Assembly (NCBI RefSeq): GCF_012641475.1
Contig: NZ_JABAIL010000009.1
Coordinates: forward strand, 162,199 to 226,198
Origin: Flammeovirga agarivorans
GTDB taxonomy: Bacteria > Bacteroidota > Bacteroidia > Cytophagales > Flammeovirgaceae
DNA length: 64,000 bases
Direction: 5' to 3'
Below, one piece after another: positions 19,344 to 27,945 of this stretch. The first letter of the stretch is position 1; the number at the start of each line of letters is the position of its first letter. Both the position numbers and the translations under genes were made by a program. The notes below the pieces were generated by a model, which worked only from the letters and a program-made list of their open reading frames with translations, was not told the DNA's origin and ran no database searches.

Positions 19344-20693
19344 ATGAAAAAACTTCTCAAAATATTCATTTCGATCTCGTTGTGCATCTTAGCTTTTGGC
19401 GTAAAAGCACAGGAGAAAAAGAACGTTATACTTATTCTAATAGATGATATTGGTGCTGAGGCCGTTGGTTGTTACGGTACTGATGACTATAAAACACCGA
19501 ACATCGATCAACTTGCAGCATCTGGGATTAAATTCGAAAATGCACATGCGACACCAATTTGTACTCCTTCGAGAGTGAAAATTATGTCTGGAAAATACAA
19601 TTCTCACAATTACGAGAGATTTGGTTACCTACCGCAGCATGTTGAAACATTTGCCAATGCAGTAAAGAAAGAAGGCTATACGACGGCGATCGCTGGTAAG
19701 TGGCAACTGAGCTACAACAGAGATAAAGAGCAAGCCTTACAAGATCCATATCATTTCGGATTTGATGAATATTGTCTTTGGAATGTTGTGGAAAAAGGAC
19801 AAGCAAGATTTAAAAATGCGGTCTTAACACAAAATGGGAAACAACTTCCAAATAAGGATATCTATGGTCCTGATGTAATCAATGGGTTCGTCAATAGTTT
19901 TGTGAAAAAGAATAAGAAAAAACCATTCTTTGTTTACTACACTATGATGTTAACACATGATCCATTCCAACCAGTTCCAGGAATGGCTGAGTACGATACA
20001 TTAAAAGATCTTTCACTAAACGATCCAAAGTACTTCCAAAGTAATGTAGAATACATGGATAAAATGATTGGTCAGATTGTAAAGAACTTGGAAAAGAACA
20101 AGATCAGAGAAAATACGGTCATCATGTTGATTGGAGATAACGGTACGTCTTCAAAAGTAGTGACTAATTGGCAAGGCCAACAAATCAAAGGAGGGAAAGG
20201 AAAGTCGTTAACGACAGGGTCTCATGTTCCATTTGTTGCCAATTGCCCAGGGTATATCCAACCTAATGTCAATACCAATCTTGTAGATCTAACAGATTTC
20301 TATCCTACATTAATGGACATCACTGGAGCAAAAATGCCAGATACTAAATTAAATGGAATTAGCTTCCATGATCAGTTGATTGGTAAAGAGCCTACAGAAA
20401 TAAGAGACTTTGTTTTTATCAGTTATTTCGGAAAGAAAACATATCCTGTAAAGCAATACGCTTTCAATACAAAATATAAATACTACTCGACTGGCGAATT
20501 CTATAACACAAAGAAAGATCCTGCAGAAAAGAAAAAATTAGATGTGTTGGCTTTGTCCTCAAAGGAGCAGAAACAATACGATTTCTTGAAAGCTAAAGTT
20601 GAAGAACTAAAGAAGCCTGGAGACTTTACCAAAAAGAAGAAGAAAAAGAAAGGAAAGGGTAAAGGGATAGGCCAGAAAAAACAATTGAAATAA
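19344..20693 (+). CDS. Secreted formylglycine sulfatase (S1) with lysine-rich tail
   Basis: 449 residues, 9 bp after the previous gene. The signal peptide ends near VKAQE (residue 23). Metal-site Asp34-Asp35 (ILIDDIGAEAVGCYG), formylglycine motif CTPSR with Cys73, then IAGKWQLSY, MMLTHDPFQPVP and MLIGDNGTSSKV. Compared with its neighbours it carries ILIDDIGAEA and AGKWQL variants, which mark a distinct S1 subfamily. The C-terminus ends in a strongly basic tail (KKKKKKKGKGKGIGQKKQLK), which could contact anionic sulfated glycan or DNA (inference). Confidence 0.92.
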   Translation: MKKLLKIFISISLCILAFGVKAQEKKNVILILIDDIGAEAVGCYGTDDYKTPNIDQLAASGIKFENAHATPICTPSRVKIMSGKYNSHNYERFGYLPQHVETFANAVKKEGYTTAIAGKWQLSYNRDKEQALQDPYHFGFDEYCLWNVVEKGQARFKNAVLTQNGKQLPNKDIYGPDVINGFVNSFVKKNKKKPFFVYYTMMLTHDPFQPVPGMAEYDTLKDLSLNDPKYFQSNVEYMDKMIGQIVKNLEKNKIRENTVIMLIGDNGTSSKVVTNWQGQQIKGGKGKSLTTGSHVPFVANCPGYIQPNVNTNLVDLTDFYPTLMDITGAKMPDTKLNGISFHDQLIGKEPTEIRDFVFISYFGKKTYPVKQYAFNTKYKYYSTGEFYNTKKDPAEKKKLDVLALSSKEQKQYDFLKAKVEELKKPGDFTKKKKKKKGKGKGIGQKKQLK

Positions 20694-20705
20694 GGATCAT
20701 TGTAC

Positions 20706-20740
20706 ACCTCCCCATGTATTCGTTTTGAATTTGGGGAGGT
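20706..20740 (+). other. Intergenic hairpin between sulfatase and GH42-like genes
   Basis: acctcccca (20706-20714) pairs perfectly with tggggaggt (20732-20740), a 9-bp G+C-rich stem with a 17-nt loop and no U-tract. It is the third such hairpin inside the PUL units. It could set differential mRNA stability. Confidence 0.6.
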
Positions 20741-20765
20741 ATCAAAACTATCTAATGTAAATGAA

Positions 20766-22997
20766 ATGAAGTTATTTTATCTACTAATTTTTTTAATTCT
20801 ATCTAACTTCCTACAAGCTCAAGTACGACCTACAACCATTGGGAAAATTGGAGACAAACCAGTGGTGTTAAGGGATGGTGATCCTATTCTTTTTAAAGGA
20901 ATACAATATTGGGGATTAGACGATTGGAATACTGGGTATTGGGAGGAAGATATCAAAAATATCAAGAAGCTGGGTTTAAATGGTGTCCGTTTAAACATTG
21001 CTTGGGATCATATTGAAGCTCAAGAAGGGGTATTCACTTTTGATCAATTGGATGGACTTCTAGATCTTTTAGAAAAGAATGATTTAACTGTTGTACTTCA
21101 GTTTAACCAATCAGCACATGAGTGGAAACCAAGTTGGTTTGAACAAAAATATTCAAGCAAAGAATTACTAGTAAAGGATGTTGTTGGTAAACATCAATAC
21201 GGAAGGTTGTCTTTCTCATCTGTTCCTTATAAAAAGCACTATTATAATTATGTTCGTAATACGGTTGCCCATGTCAAAAACCGTTCTTCTATAATTGCGT
21301 ACTCTGTTTATACTGAACCACACTTTGCTGATAAAGAACAATGGTTGGATTATAATAAATACAATAGACAAGGTTTTAGAACTTGGATAAAAACAAGATA
21401 TGAGTCGATTGATCAGTTAAATGAAGCTTGGAATACCACTTTTGGGAGTTTTGATAAAGTAGAGCCTTACAAAAAAACTCCAGAAAGTGACTGGACCCAA
21501 ATGCCAGATAGTGAAAGAAAACATTTTGCCGATTGGAATTTATGGAATTGTGTAGCAAAAGCGGACTTTATCAGTGGACTAATCTCAGACTGTAAAAAGA
21601 TTGATAAGAACCATTTATTCACCCAGAACATGATGTGGAAATGGTCTGGAAAATATGGTGTAAATGTAGCCTTAGATCCCGAGATCAATTATGATTATGC
21701 CGATATCATTGGAATCAATGTTTATCCTTATCCTAAAAATGCTTACAAAGTAGGAGCTTCTGTCAATTTTATTCGTTCAATGTTTCAAAATGAGAAACCT
21801 GTTTGGTTAGGTGAATTTAGTATCAAAAGTGGTAACCCAACAGAGGAGGATTTATCGGATATGTTGAGTGGTGCCTTTGAAGTAGGGTGTACTGGTTTTG
21901 TCTATTTTACTTATAATGGGCAGGCAGAAAAAGGTGGAGAAGAATATGGTATTGAGCATTACGGAGTATTGGACCGAAATAGAAAAAAGAAAGATGCTTT
22001 CTATGAGCTACAAAACTATATGAAGACTGAAGTCGAAGGGAATGAGGATGAAATATTAAATGCTCCATTACCCGAACCGATGTTAAACGTCTTGTGGCCT
22101 CAGATGAATAAAATATATACTTACTTACAGGAAGATTTTAACTTAAACCTTTATGTTTCGGCGTTTAACTATGGAAATATAGATAACGATTTACCTGTTA
22201 ATGTCATTACTGAAAAGCAATTAATTAATGGAGATTATGATAAGTCCCTGCCACTTTTAGTTCCTCCGATGCCGATGACGCACAAAAAAGTAGGAAACAC
22301 ATTAAAAAAACATATCAAGAACGATGGCTTACATGTTTTTGTAGCGGGTAGGTTCAATCAGTATACATTTAGTAATCAACAAGAGGTCCAAAACAAAGGT
22401 GTAAGAAGATTAGATAGCAATTTAGGTTTGGCTTTCCAGACATTAGTAGAGGGAACAAATAAACATAAATTGACCTTCCAAAAAGACTTTTATTCCATTA
22501 GAGCAAAGAGTTCTTATACACCTAAAAATGATCAGATATCACTATCGCCAACAGATGATTTAGAAGTTTTAGCCACTTGGGATAACGGAGGAATTGCTAT
22601 TGGTATTCAGACACTAGGTCAAGGTGATATTTTTTACATTGGAAGTCATTACTTCAACCTATTAGATGTAGGGAGTAACAAAAGAGCATTTAATGCTAGT
22701 ATTCTTAAGTCTTATTACGAATACACTAAAGCAAGAGATCAAGTCACATCTATAGATAAATTCAAGAAAAAGAAGAAAAAAAAAAGACTAATCAGACTTT
22801 ACGATAAGAAATATAAGGTCGAAATAAGCGGAAAATATACTTATCAGGTCATGACCTACGAAGGTAGGATGTTTCAAGCTGAAGATGTTCCTCAACAAGA
22901 TCCCATCATAGACTTGCATGACCTGCCCTCCGGGGAATTTATTATCAAAATAAAAGCTTCATCTGATCATCAAACGGATATCATAGTGATTCCATAA
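20766..22997 (+). CDS. GH42-like clan GH-A glycosidase, secreted
   Basis: The ATG at 20766 is preferred over the TTG at 20700: it gives the signal peptide MKLFYLLIFLILSNFLQAQ and avoids reading through the upstream hairpin (743 residues). The first 430 residues are a TIM barrel. GLNGVRLNIAWDHIEAQEG is the usual GH42/GH35 entry, the likely acid/base is Glu184 in YSVYTEPHF and the likely nucleophile Glu350 in VWLGEFSIKSG. A trimerisation-like alpha/beta domain follows (LLVPPMPMTHKKVG region), then a small beta domain. A lysine run (KFKKKKKKKRL) precedes the last 60 residues. It is probably a beta-galactosidase, or a beta-mannosidase of a related family; family placement beyond clan GH-A is uncertain. 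Confidence 0.75.
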   Translation: MKLFYLLIFLILSNFLQAQVRPTTIGKIGDKPVVLRDGDPILFKGIQYWGLDDWNTGYWEEDIKNIKKLGLNGVRLNIAWDHIEAQEGVFTFDQLDGLLDLLEKNDLTVVLQFNQSAHEWKPSWFEQKYSSKELLVKDVVGKHQYGRLSFSSVPYKKHYYNYVRNTVAHVKNRSSIIAYSVYTEPHFADKEQWLDYNKYNRQGFRTWIKTRYESIDQLNEAWNTTFGSFDKVEPYKKTPESDWTQMPDSERKHFADWNLWNCVAKADFISGLISDCKKIDKNHLFTQNMMWKWSGKYGVNVALDPEINYDYADIIGINVYPYPKNAYKVGASVNFIRSMFQNEKPVWLGEFSIKSGNPTEEDLSDMLSGAFEVGCTGFVYFTYNGQAEKGGEEYGIEHYGVLDRNRKKKDAFYELQNYMKTEVEGNEDEILNAPLPEPMLNVLWPQMNKIYTYLQEDFNLNLYVSAFNYGNIDNDLPVNVITEKQLINGDYDKSLPLLVPPMPMTHKKVGNTLKKHIKNDGLHVFVAGRFNQYTFSNQQEVQNKGVRRLDSNLGLAFQTLVEGTNKHKLTFQKDFYSIRAKSSYTPKNDQISLSPTDDLEVLATWDNGGIAIGIQTLGQGDIFYIGSHYFNLLDVGSNKRAFNASILKSYYEYTKARDQVTSIDKFKKKKKKKRLIRLYDKKYKVEISGKYTYQVMTYEGRMFQAEDVPQQDPIIDLHDLPSGEFIIKIKASSDHQTDIIVIP

Positions 22998-23032
22998 AGA
23001 AATAAATATTGGACTTCTGATTTTATAATGAA

Positions 23033-26000
23033 ATGAATGACAATAAGAAACTAACGATAAATAAAATACTCACATCCTTTTCAATAAAAATACTCTTATT
23101 AAGTGTTTTATTGTTGGGTTTTGTGATACCATCTCTGGCACAAGAGCATGAATCTATAATTACTGGTGTAGTTAAAGATGAGCTAACAGGAGAGACTTTA
23201 ATAGGAGCCAGTGTCTTAGTAAAAGGCAGCAGTATTGGTACGACAACTGATATTGACGGTAAGTTCAAATTAATGACACCCATTTCTTCAAAAATACTAG
23301 TAATTAGCTATTTAGGGTATAAAAAGAAAGAGGTGAATATTACCCACAAAACTAATTTACATATTTCATTAAAGGCCGAGAATACGGTTATGGATGAAGT
23401 AGTAGTAGTAGGGTATGATACGCAGAAAAAGGAAAGTGTAGTTGGTGCCATTGTACAAACAAATGGCGATGAATTATTAATGAATAGGGGTTCTACTAGT
23501 TTAACGAACTCTTTAGTAGGTTTGGTCTCTGGTTTATCTTCCATTCAGACATCGGGTCAGCCTGGAGAGAATGCAGCAGAAATTTTTATTCGTGGTAAAG
23601 CCTCTTGGGTGGATAACTCACCGTTATTTTTGGTAGATGGTATTGAAAGAGATTACGAGGATATTGACCCAAATGAAATCGAAAGTATTTCGGTATTAAA
23701 AGATGCATCAGCGACAGCCGTTTTTGGTACAAAAGGAGCCAATGGTGTTATTCTAATTACTACAAAACAAGGTGAAGAAGGGAAACCAAAATTTAGTTTC
23801 TCAACGAATTTTTCATTCAAACAACCGATCTCAGATTTTTATATGGCAGATCGAGTTGAAGTGATGGAAATGAAAAACCAGGCATTAAGAAATGATAAGA
23901 TCTATGATCCGAATGCCTACTATTCTCAACAAGATATTAATAACTGGGCGCATCAAGTAAATCCAGATTTATACCCTGATGTAGATTGGTATAATGAGTT
24001 AGTAAAAGATTATGGTGTTACTTCAAACTATAACTTTAATGTAAGTGGTGGTAGTAAAAGAATAAACTACTTCGTTTCATTAGGTTACTCTAACGATGGA
24101 GATATTTTTAAGACAGAGCCTAACCCATATTATGATCCTAGCTTTAGCTATGAGAAATACAACTACAGAACCAATTTTAAAGTGAAACTAACCAATTCTA
24201 CCAACATCAAAATTGGTCTTGCTGGTAGTATGTCATTTAAAAATCAGGCAGCATATGGTAGTAGCAGTGATGATGATTGGGCAAAATCAGATTTCTTTAA
24301 ATTAGTGTATTACAAAGCACCTACTTATGTCTATCCAATCCAATATTCAGATGGTAATTTAGGTGATGATGGTGGTGGGTCTAACCCATATCTCTTATTA
24401 AATTATAGTGGTGCACATAAAAACAGAAAAAACACTCAGGCATCAGATATTCAGTTAGAGCAAAAGTTAGATTTTATTACAAAAGGTTTATCACTCACAG
24501 GTAAGCTTTCTTACAATACGTCTTTTGATTATAAGCAGACGATTTCAAACAAGAGTGGTAGAAACACAGGATTTAATGTGCCTACATATCTCTATACTCC
24601 AACAGATACTTTACGTTTTCCTTCAGACAATTATGTAGTGGGGCCTGTTACGGTAGGAAACGAATCCTTAGGTGCCTATAAAAGAAACTTGTATTATGAG
24701 GCAGCACTTCGATATAGCAGAAAGTTTGGAAAACATACCGTATCGGGTTTGGGGCTTTTCATGAGAAGTGAGAATATCAGCAGAATTAGTTGGCCTGCTT
24801 ATGAAGAAAGCTGGATCGGTAGAGCTACCTATGATTATGACCAACGTTATTTCATAGAAATGAATGGAGCCTACAATGGTTCTGAAAAATTTGCTCCAGG
24901 TTTACGTTTTGGTTTCTTTCCCTCATTTGCAGGGGGATGGATGGTATCCAATGAGAAATTCTTTAAAAACTCTAGTCTAAGTGATCAAATCAATCTTTTT
25001 AAGATTAGAGCTTCATACGGAGAAGTAGGTTATGATAAAGGGGTTAATAGATGGACATACCTAGAGCTATATGAAAGAGGAAGTGATGTTTACTTCGGTA
25101 CACCACCATCAAAATTCTATACCAATAAAGAAGGAAGAGCGGCGAACCCTAACGCAACTTGGGAGAGAGCTTTAAAAGCTAATATTGGGGTCGAATTAGA
25201 GATGTTCTCTCATCTGACATTAATTGTGGATGTATTTAATGAGCATCGCTCAAGCATACTAATGGAACGTAAGACAATTCCACCATGGTTTGGTTTGGAT
25301 AACCCTTATGAAAATATTGGTGAGACAAAATCGAGAGGTTTTGAAATGACAATGGGTTGGAATCAAAATATCCGAAAAGATTTCAACATCAATGCAAAAG
25401 CAATTACCAGTTTCTCACAAAACAGAGTTGTATTCAGAGATGATCCTGCAAAAACACCCGATTACCTAAAAGATGCAGGTAAACCTATTGGGTCTGATTA
25501 TACATTAAAAACGGATGGTTTGTATCAAGACTGGGATGATGTTTACAATTCTCCAGGTTCTATTTGGGGACAAGAAAACCGTATTCCGGGAGATCAGAAA
25601 TATGTCGATTATAATGGGGATGGTATCATCGATGATTTAGATAAAGTGGTAGCAGAATATCAAGATTACCCTATGCTTTCTTATTCACTACAACTGGGGT
25701 TCACTTATAAAGGAATCATGTTGACTAGTTTATTTACAGGAGCTTCAGGAGTTCAAAAATCAGTACCAGATGCACTACTTTATGAATTTACAAGTGCAGA
25801 TTATGAACAAGCCAATCCTCATAATTTAAATGCTTGGACACCAACCAATACGGATACGAATGTACCTATTTTAAGATCAAATAATACAACAAGGTTACAC
25901 AACCAACAGTACAGTGATTATCAATTTCAGAATGCTAATTATTTACGCTTGCAGAGAGTGGAATTGAGTTATATGATCCGTTCTAAACGAATGAAGAAGA

Positions 26001-26152
26001 CCATGGGTATAGGTAGTATCCTAGTGTATGTTGGTGGAAACAACTTATTTACGCTCACTAAAATGGATAAAAGGTTTGACCCTGAGGCAGCTACACTGTC
26101 TTCCTATCCATTAATTAGAAGCTACAATACTGGTTTAACGGTTAAATTCTAA
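23033..26152 (+). CDS. SusC-like TonB-dependent outer membrane transporter, copy 1
   Basis: 1039 residues. The signal peptide ends near PSLAQ. An N-terminal carboxypeptidase-regulatory-like domain (ITGVVKDELTGETLIGASV, about 43-120) precedes the plug (EVVVVGYDTQKKESVVGAI; VDGIERDYEDIDPNEIESI; GTKGANGVILITTKQG) and a long beta-barrel ending SYNTGLTVKF. SusC proteins pass oligosaccharides through the outer membrane using TonB energy and pair with a SusD lid. The partner starts 5 bp downstream. It lies 36 bp after the GH42-like gene in the same operon. Confidence 0.95.
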   Translation: MNDNKKLTINKILTSFSIKILLLSVLLLGFVIPSLAQEHESIITGVVKDELTGETLIGASVLVKGSSIGTTTDIDGKFKLMTPISSKILVISYLGYKKKEVNITHKTNLHISLKAENTVMDEVVVVGYDTQKKESVVGAIVQTNGDELLMNRGSTSLTNSLVGLVSGLSSIQTSGQPGENAAEIFIRGKASWVDNSPLFLVDGIERDYEDIDPNEIESISVLKDASATAVFGTKGANGVILITTKQGEEGKPKFSFSTNFSFKQPISDFYMADRVEVMEMKNQALRNDKIYDPNAYYSQQDINNWAHQVNPDLYPDVDWYNELVKDYGVTSNYNFNVSGGSKRINYFVSLGYSNDGDIFKTEPNPYYDPSFSYEKYNYRTNFKVKLTNSTNIKIGLAGSMSFKNQAAYGSSSDDDWAKSDFFKLVYYKAPTYVYPIQYSDGNLGDDGGGSNPYLLLNYSGAHKNRKNTQASDIQLEQKLDFITKGLSLTGKLSYNTSFDYKQTISNKSGRNTGFNVPTYLYTPTDTLRFPSDNYVVGPVTVGNESLGAYKRNLYYEAALRYSRKFGKHTVSGLGLFMRSENISRISWPAYEESWIGRATYDYDQRYFIEMNGAYNGSEKFAPGLRFGFFPSFAGGWMVSNEKFFKNSSLSDQINLFKIRASYGEVGYDKGVNRWTYLELYERGSDVYFGTPPSKFYTNKEGRAANPNATWERALKANIGVELEMFSHLTLIVDVFNEHRSSILMERKTIPPWFGLDNPYENIGETKSRGFEMTMGWNQNIRKDFNINAKAITSFSQNRVVFRDDPAKTPDYLKDAGKPIGSDYTLKTDGLYQDWDDVYNSPGSIWGQENRIPGDQKYVDYNGDGIIDDLDKVVAEYQDYPMLSYSLQLGFTYKGIMLTSLFTGASGVQKSVPDALLYEFTSADYEQANPHNLNAWTPTNTDTNVPILRSNNTTRLHNQQYSDYQFQNANYLRLQRVELSYMIRSKRMKKTMGIGSILVYVGGNNLFTLTKMDKRFDPEAATLSSYPLIRSYNTGLTVKF

Positions 26153-26157
26153 ATGAT

Positions 26158-27936
26158 ATGAAAAAGAGATTATTACTAATTTTGATAAGCATGATAGGAT
26201 TTAGCTCTTGTGAATCTTATCTCGATGGTGTTGAAGAATCGATAGTAACAGACGAAGATATTTTCTCTAACTATAACGACTTTAGAGCCCATTTAGATTA
26301 TGGTTATAAAGGACTTTTCAACTATCATTTATATAAGCAAAATACAGCGGTAAGTACTGTTTCTGATCAGTTTCAATGTCCAAGTAATACTGCTTGGCAA
26401 GACTATGCTCAGTACGTAAATACTGGAAACTACGATAACTCTGCTGGAGCTTTTGAAGTTGGTTGGGAAAAAGGAAATGGTTATGGTGAAGCATCCACTT
26501 TTTACAATGCCATGACTGCTTTGAGAGTTGTAAATAATGTTATTGAGCAAGCTGAAGTATCTACAGCGATTACTGAATCACAAAAAAAGGACCTCTCCGG
26601 ACAAGCTTATTTCTTAAGAGCGTTCTTCCATTTTGAATTGATTAAAAGGTATGGTGGTATTCACTATATCGATAGGGTGTATGAAGTAGATGAAGATCTT
26701 GATTTTGAAAGACTCTCATACGAAGAAACTACACAAAGAATAATTCAGGATTGTGATATAGCAATTGGACTTTTATCAAAGAGCAGATCTGGACCAAATT
26801 ATGGGAGAGCAACAGCTACAATGGCTCAGTTTCTAAAAGGGATGGCACTATTATATGATGCTAGCCCTACCATGAATATTGCCAATGGGTACGGTGAAGA
26901 ATACAATGAAGAAAAATGTAGAGTTGCAGCCATTGAGATTGCAAACACACTACAAATGGCTGATGAAGCAGGTTTATCATTAGTGAACGGAACCACTTTT
27001 GAAAAGTACAGAGAGATTTTTTATAGTAGAAATAATGTAGCTTCTAGGGAATGTATTTTCCCATTAATTCAGAAAAATTTCATTACATACGGAAGTACAC
27101 TGAAGCAATTATATATCCCAAGATCTTTTGGCTTAAGTAACAATAGGTATACGCTAGCGACTCACAATTTAGTGAGATCATTCGAGACTACTAATGGATT
27201 GGCGATCGAAGATGATCCGGAATATGATCCTCAAAATCCATATGAAAATAGAGATCCTCGACTAAGCTATTCTGTATTATACCATGGTCACTCACATGGT
27301 ATAGATGGTAAAGGAGAGCCTAGAGTATTAGACTTTTCTTATGATAGTGAAGGAAACTCAGACTTAAATGGCATTGATATTAGGGGGGCTGGGCCCGATA
27401 TCGTCACAGGATATTATATGCGAAAATTCTGGCCAGAAACTGCTAACCCTTGGCAACAGGATGGTAACTATTATATGAATTGGAATTACATGCGACTAAC
27501 GCAGGTGTACTTGGATTATGCCGAAGCAGTCAATGAAGCGTATGGCCCTTATGGTACAGCTGACGGTTACTCATTAACAGCAGTAGATGCTATTAATATT
27601 GTAAGAGAAAGGGTGGGTATGCCAGCGGTTAATGCAATGTATCTTACAGATAAAGCCACTTTCAGAAAAAGAATCTGGAATGAGAGGAATGTTGAGTTAA
27701 ATGGAGAGTTCCAACGTTGGTTCGACATGAGAAGGTGGCACATTGCCCACCTAAGAGAAAATAAAGAGATAAAAGGAATGCACATTGTTAGGGATAATAC
27801 TACTGGAAAAGAAACATTCACAGTAGTTGATGTCACGGGTACAACAAGAGTTTTTGAAGAGAAACACTATTGGTACCCTTTCTCTAGAGATGTGATTTTT
27901 ATGACTGAAAAATTTAAACAAAACCCTGGTTGGTAA
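26158..27936 (+). CDS. SusD-like glycan-binding lipoprotein, copy 1
   Basis: 592 residues. The lipoprotein signal has its cysteine at residue 18 (GFSSCESYLDG). SusD features are an alpha-helical TPR-like scaffold with SGQAYFLRAFFHFELIKRYG near residue 147, RIWNERNVELNGEFQRWFDM near 510 and the terminal KQNPGW. It is the lid of the adjacent SusC transporter at the cell surface and binds the incoming glycan. The gene starts 5 bp after susC and 9 bp before a second susC, so both pairs are co-transcribed. Confidence 0.95.
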   Translation: MKKRLLLILISMIGFSSCESYLDGVEESIVTDEDIFSNYNDFRAHLDYGYKGLFNYHLYKQNTAVSTVSDQFQCPSNTAWQDYAQYVNTGNYDNSAGAFEVGWEKGNGYGEASTFYNAMTALRVVNNVIEQAEVSTAITESQKKDLSGQAYFLRAFFHFELIKRYGGIHYIDRVYEVDEDLDFERLSYEETTQRIIQDCDIAIGLLSKSRSGPNYGRATATMAQFLKGMALLYDASPTMNIANGYGEEYNEEKCRVAAIEIANTLQMADEAGLSLVNGTTFEKYREIFYSRNNVASRECIFPLIQKNFITYGSTLKQLYIPRSFGLSNNRYTLATHNLVRSFETTNGLAIEDDPEYDPQNPYENRDPRLSYSVLYHGHSHGIDGKGEPRVLDFSYDSEGNSDLNGIDIRGAGPDIVTGYYMRKFWPETANPWQQDGNYYMNWNYMRLTQVYLDYAEAVNEAYGPYGTADGYSLTAVDAINIVRERVGMPAVNAMYLTDKATFRKRIWNERNVELNGEFQRWFDMRRWHIAHLRENKEIKGMHIVRDNTTGKETFTVVDVTGTTRVFEEKHYWYPFSRDVIFMTEKFKQNPGW

Positions 27937-27945
27937 AAATATTGA

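Noticed and set aside
13453..20740. Pairing of tggggaggt in the operon leader (13453-13461) with acctcccca (20706-20714)
   Set aside because: The 20706 copy already pairs with its own right arm 17 nt away; a long-range pairing over 7 kb is not supported.
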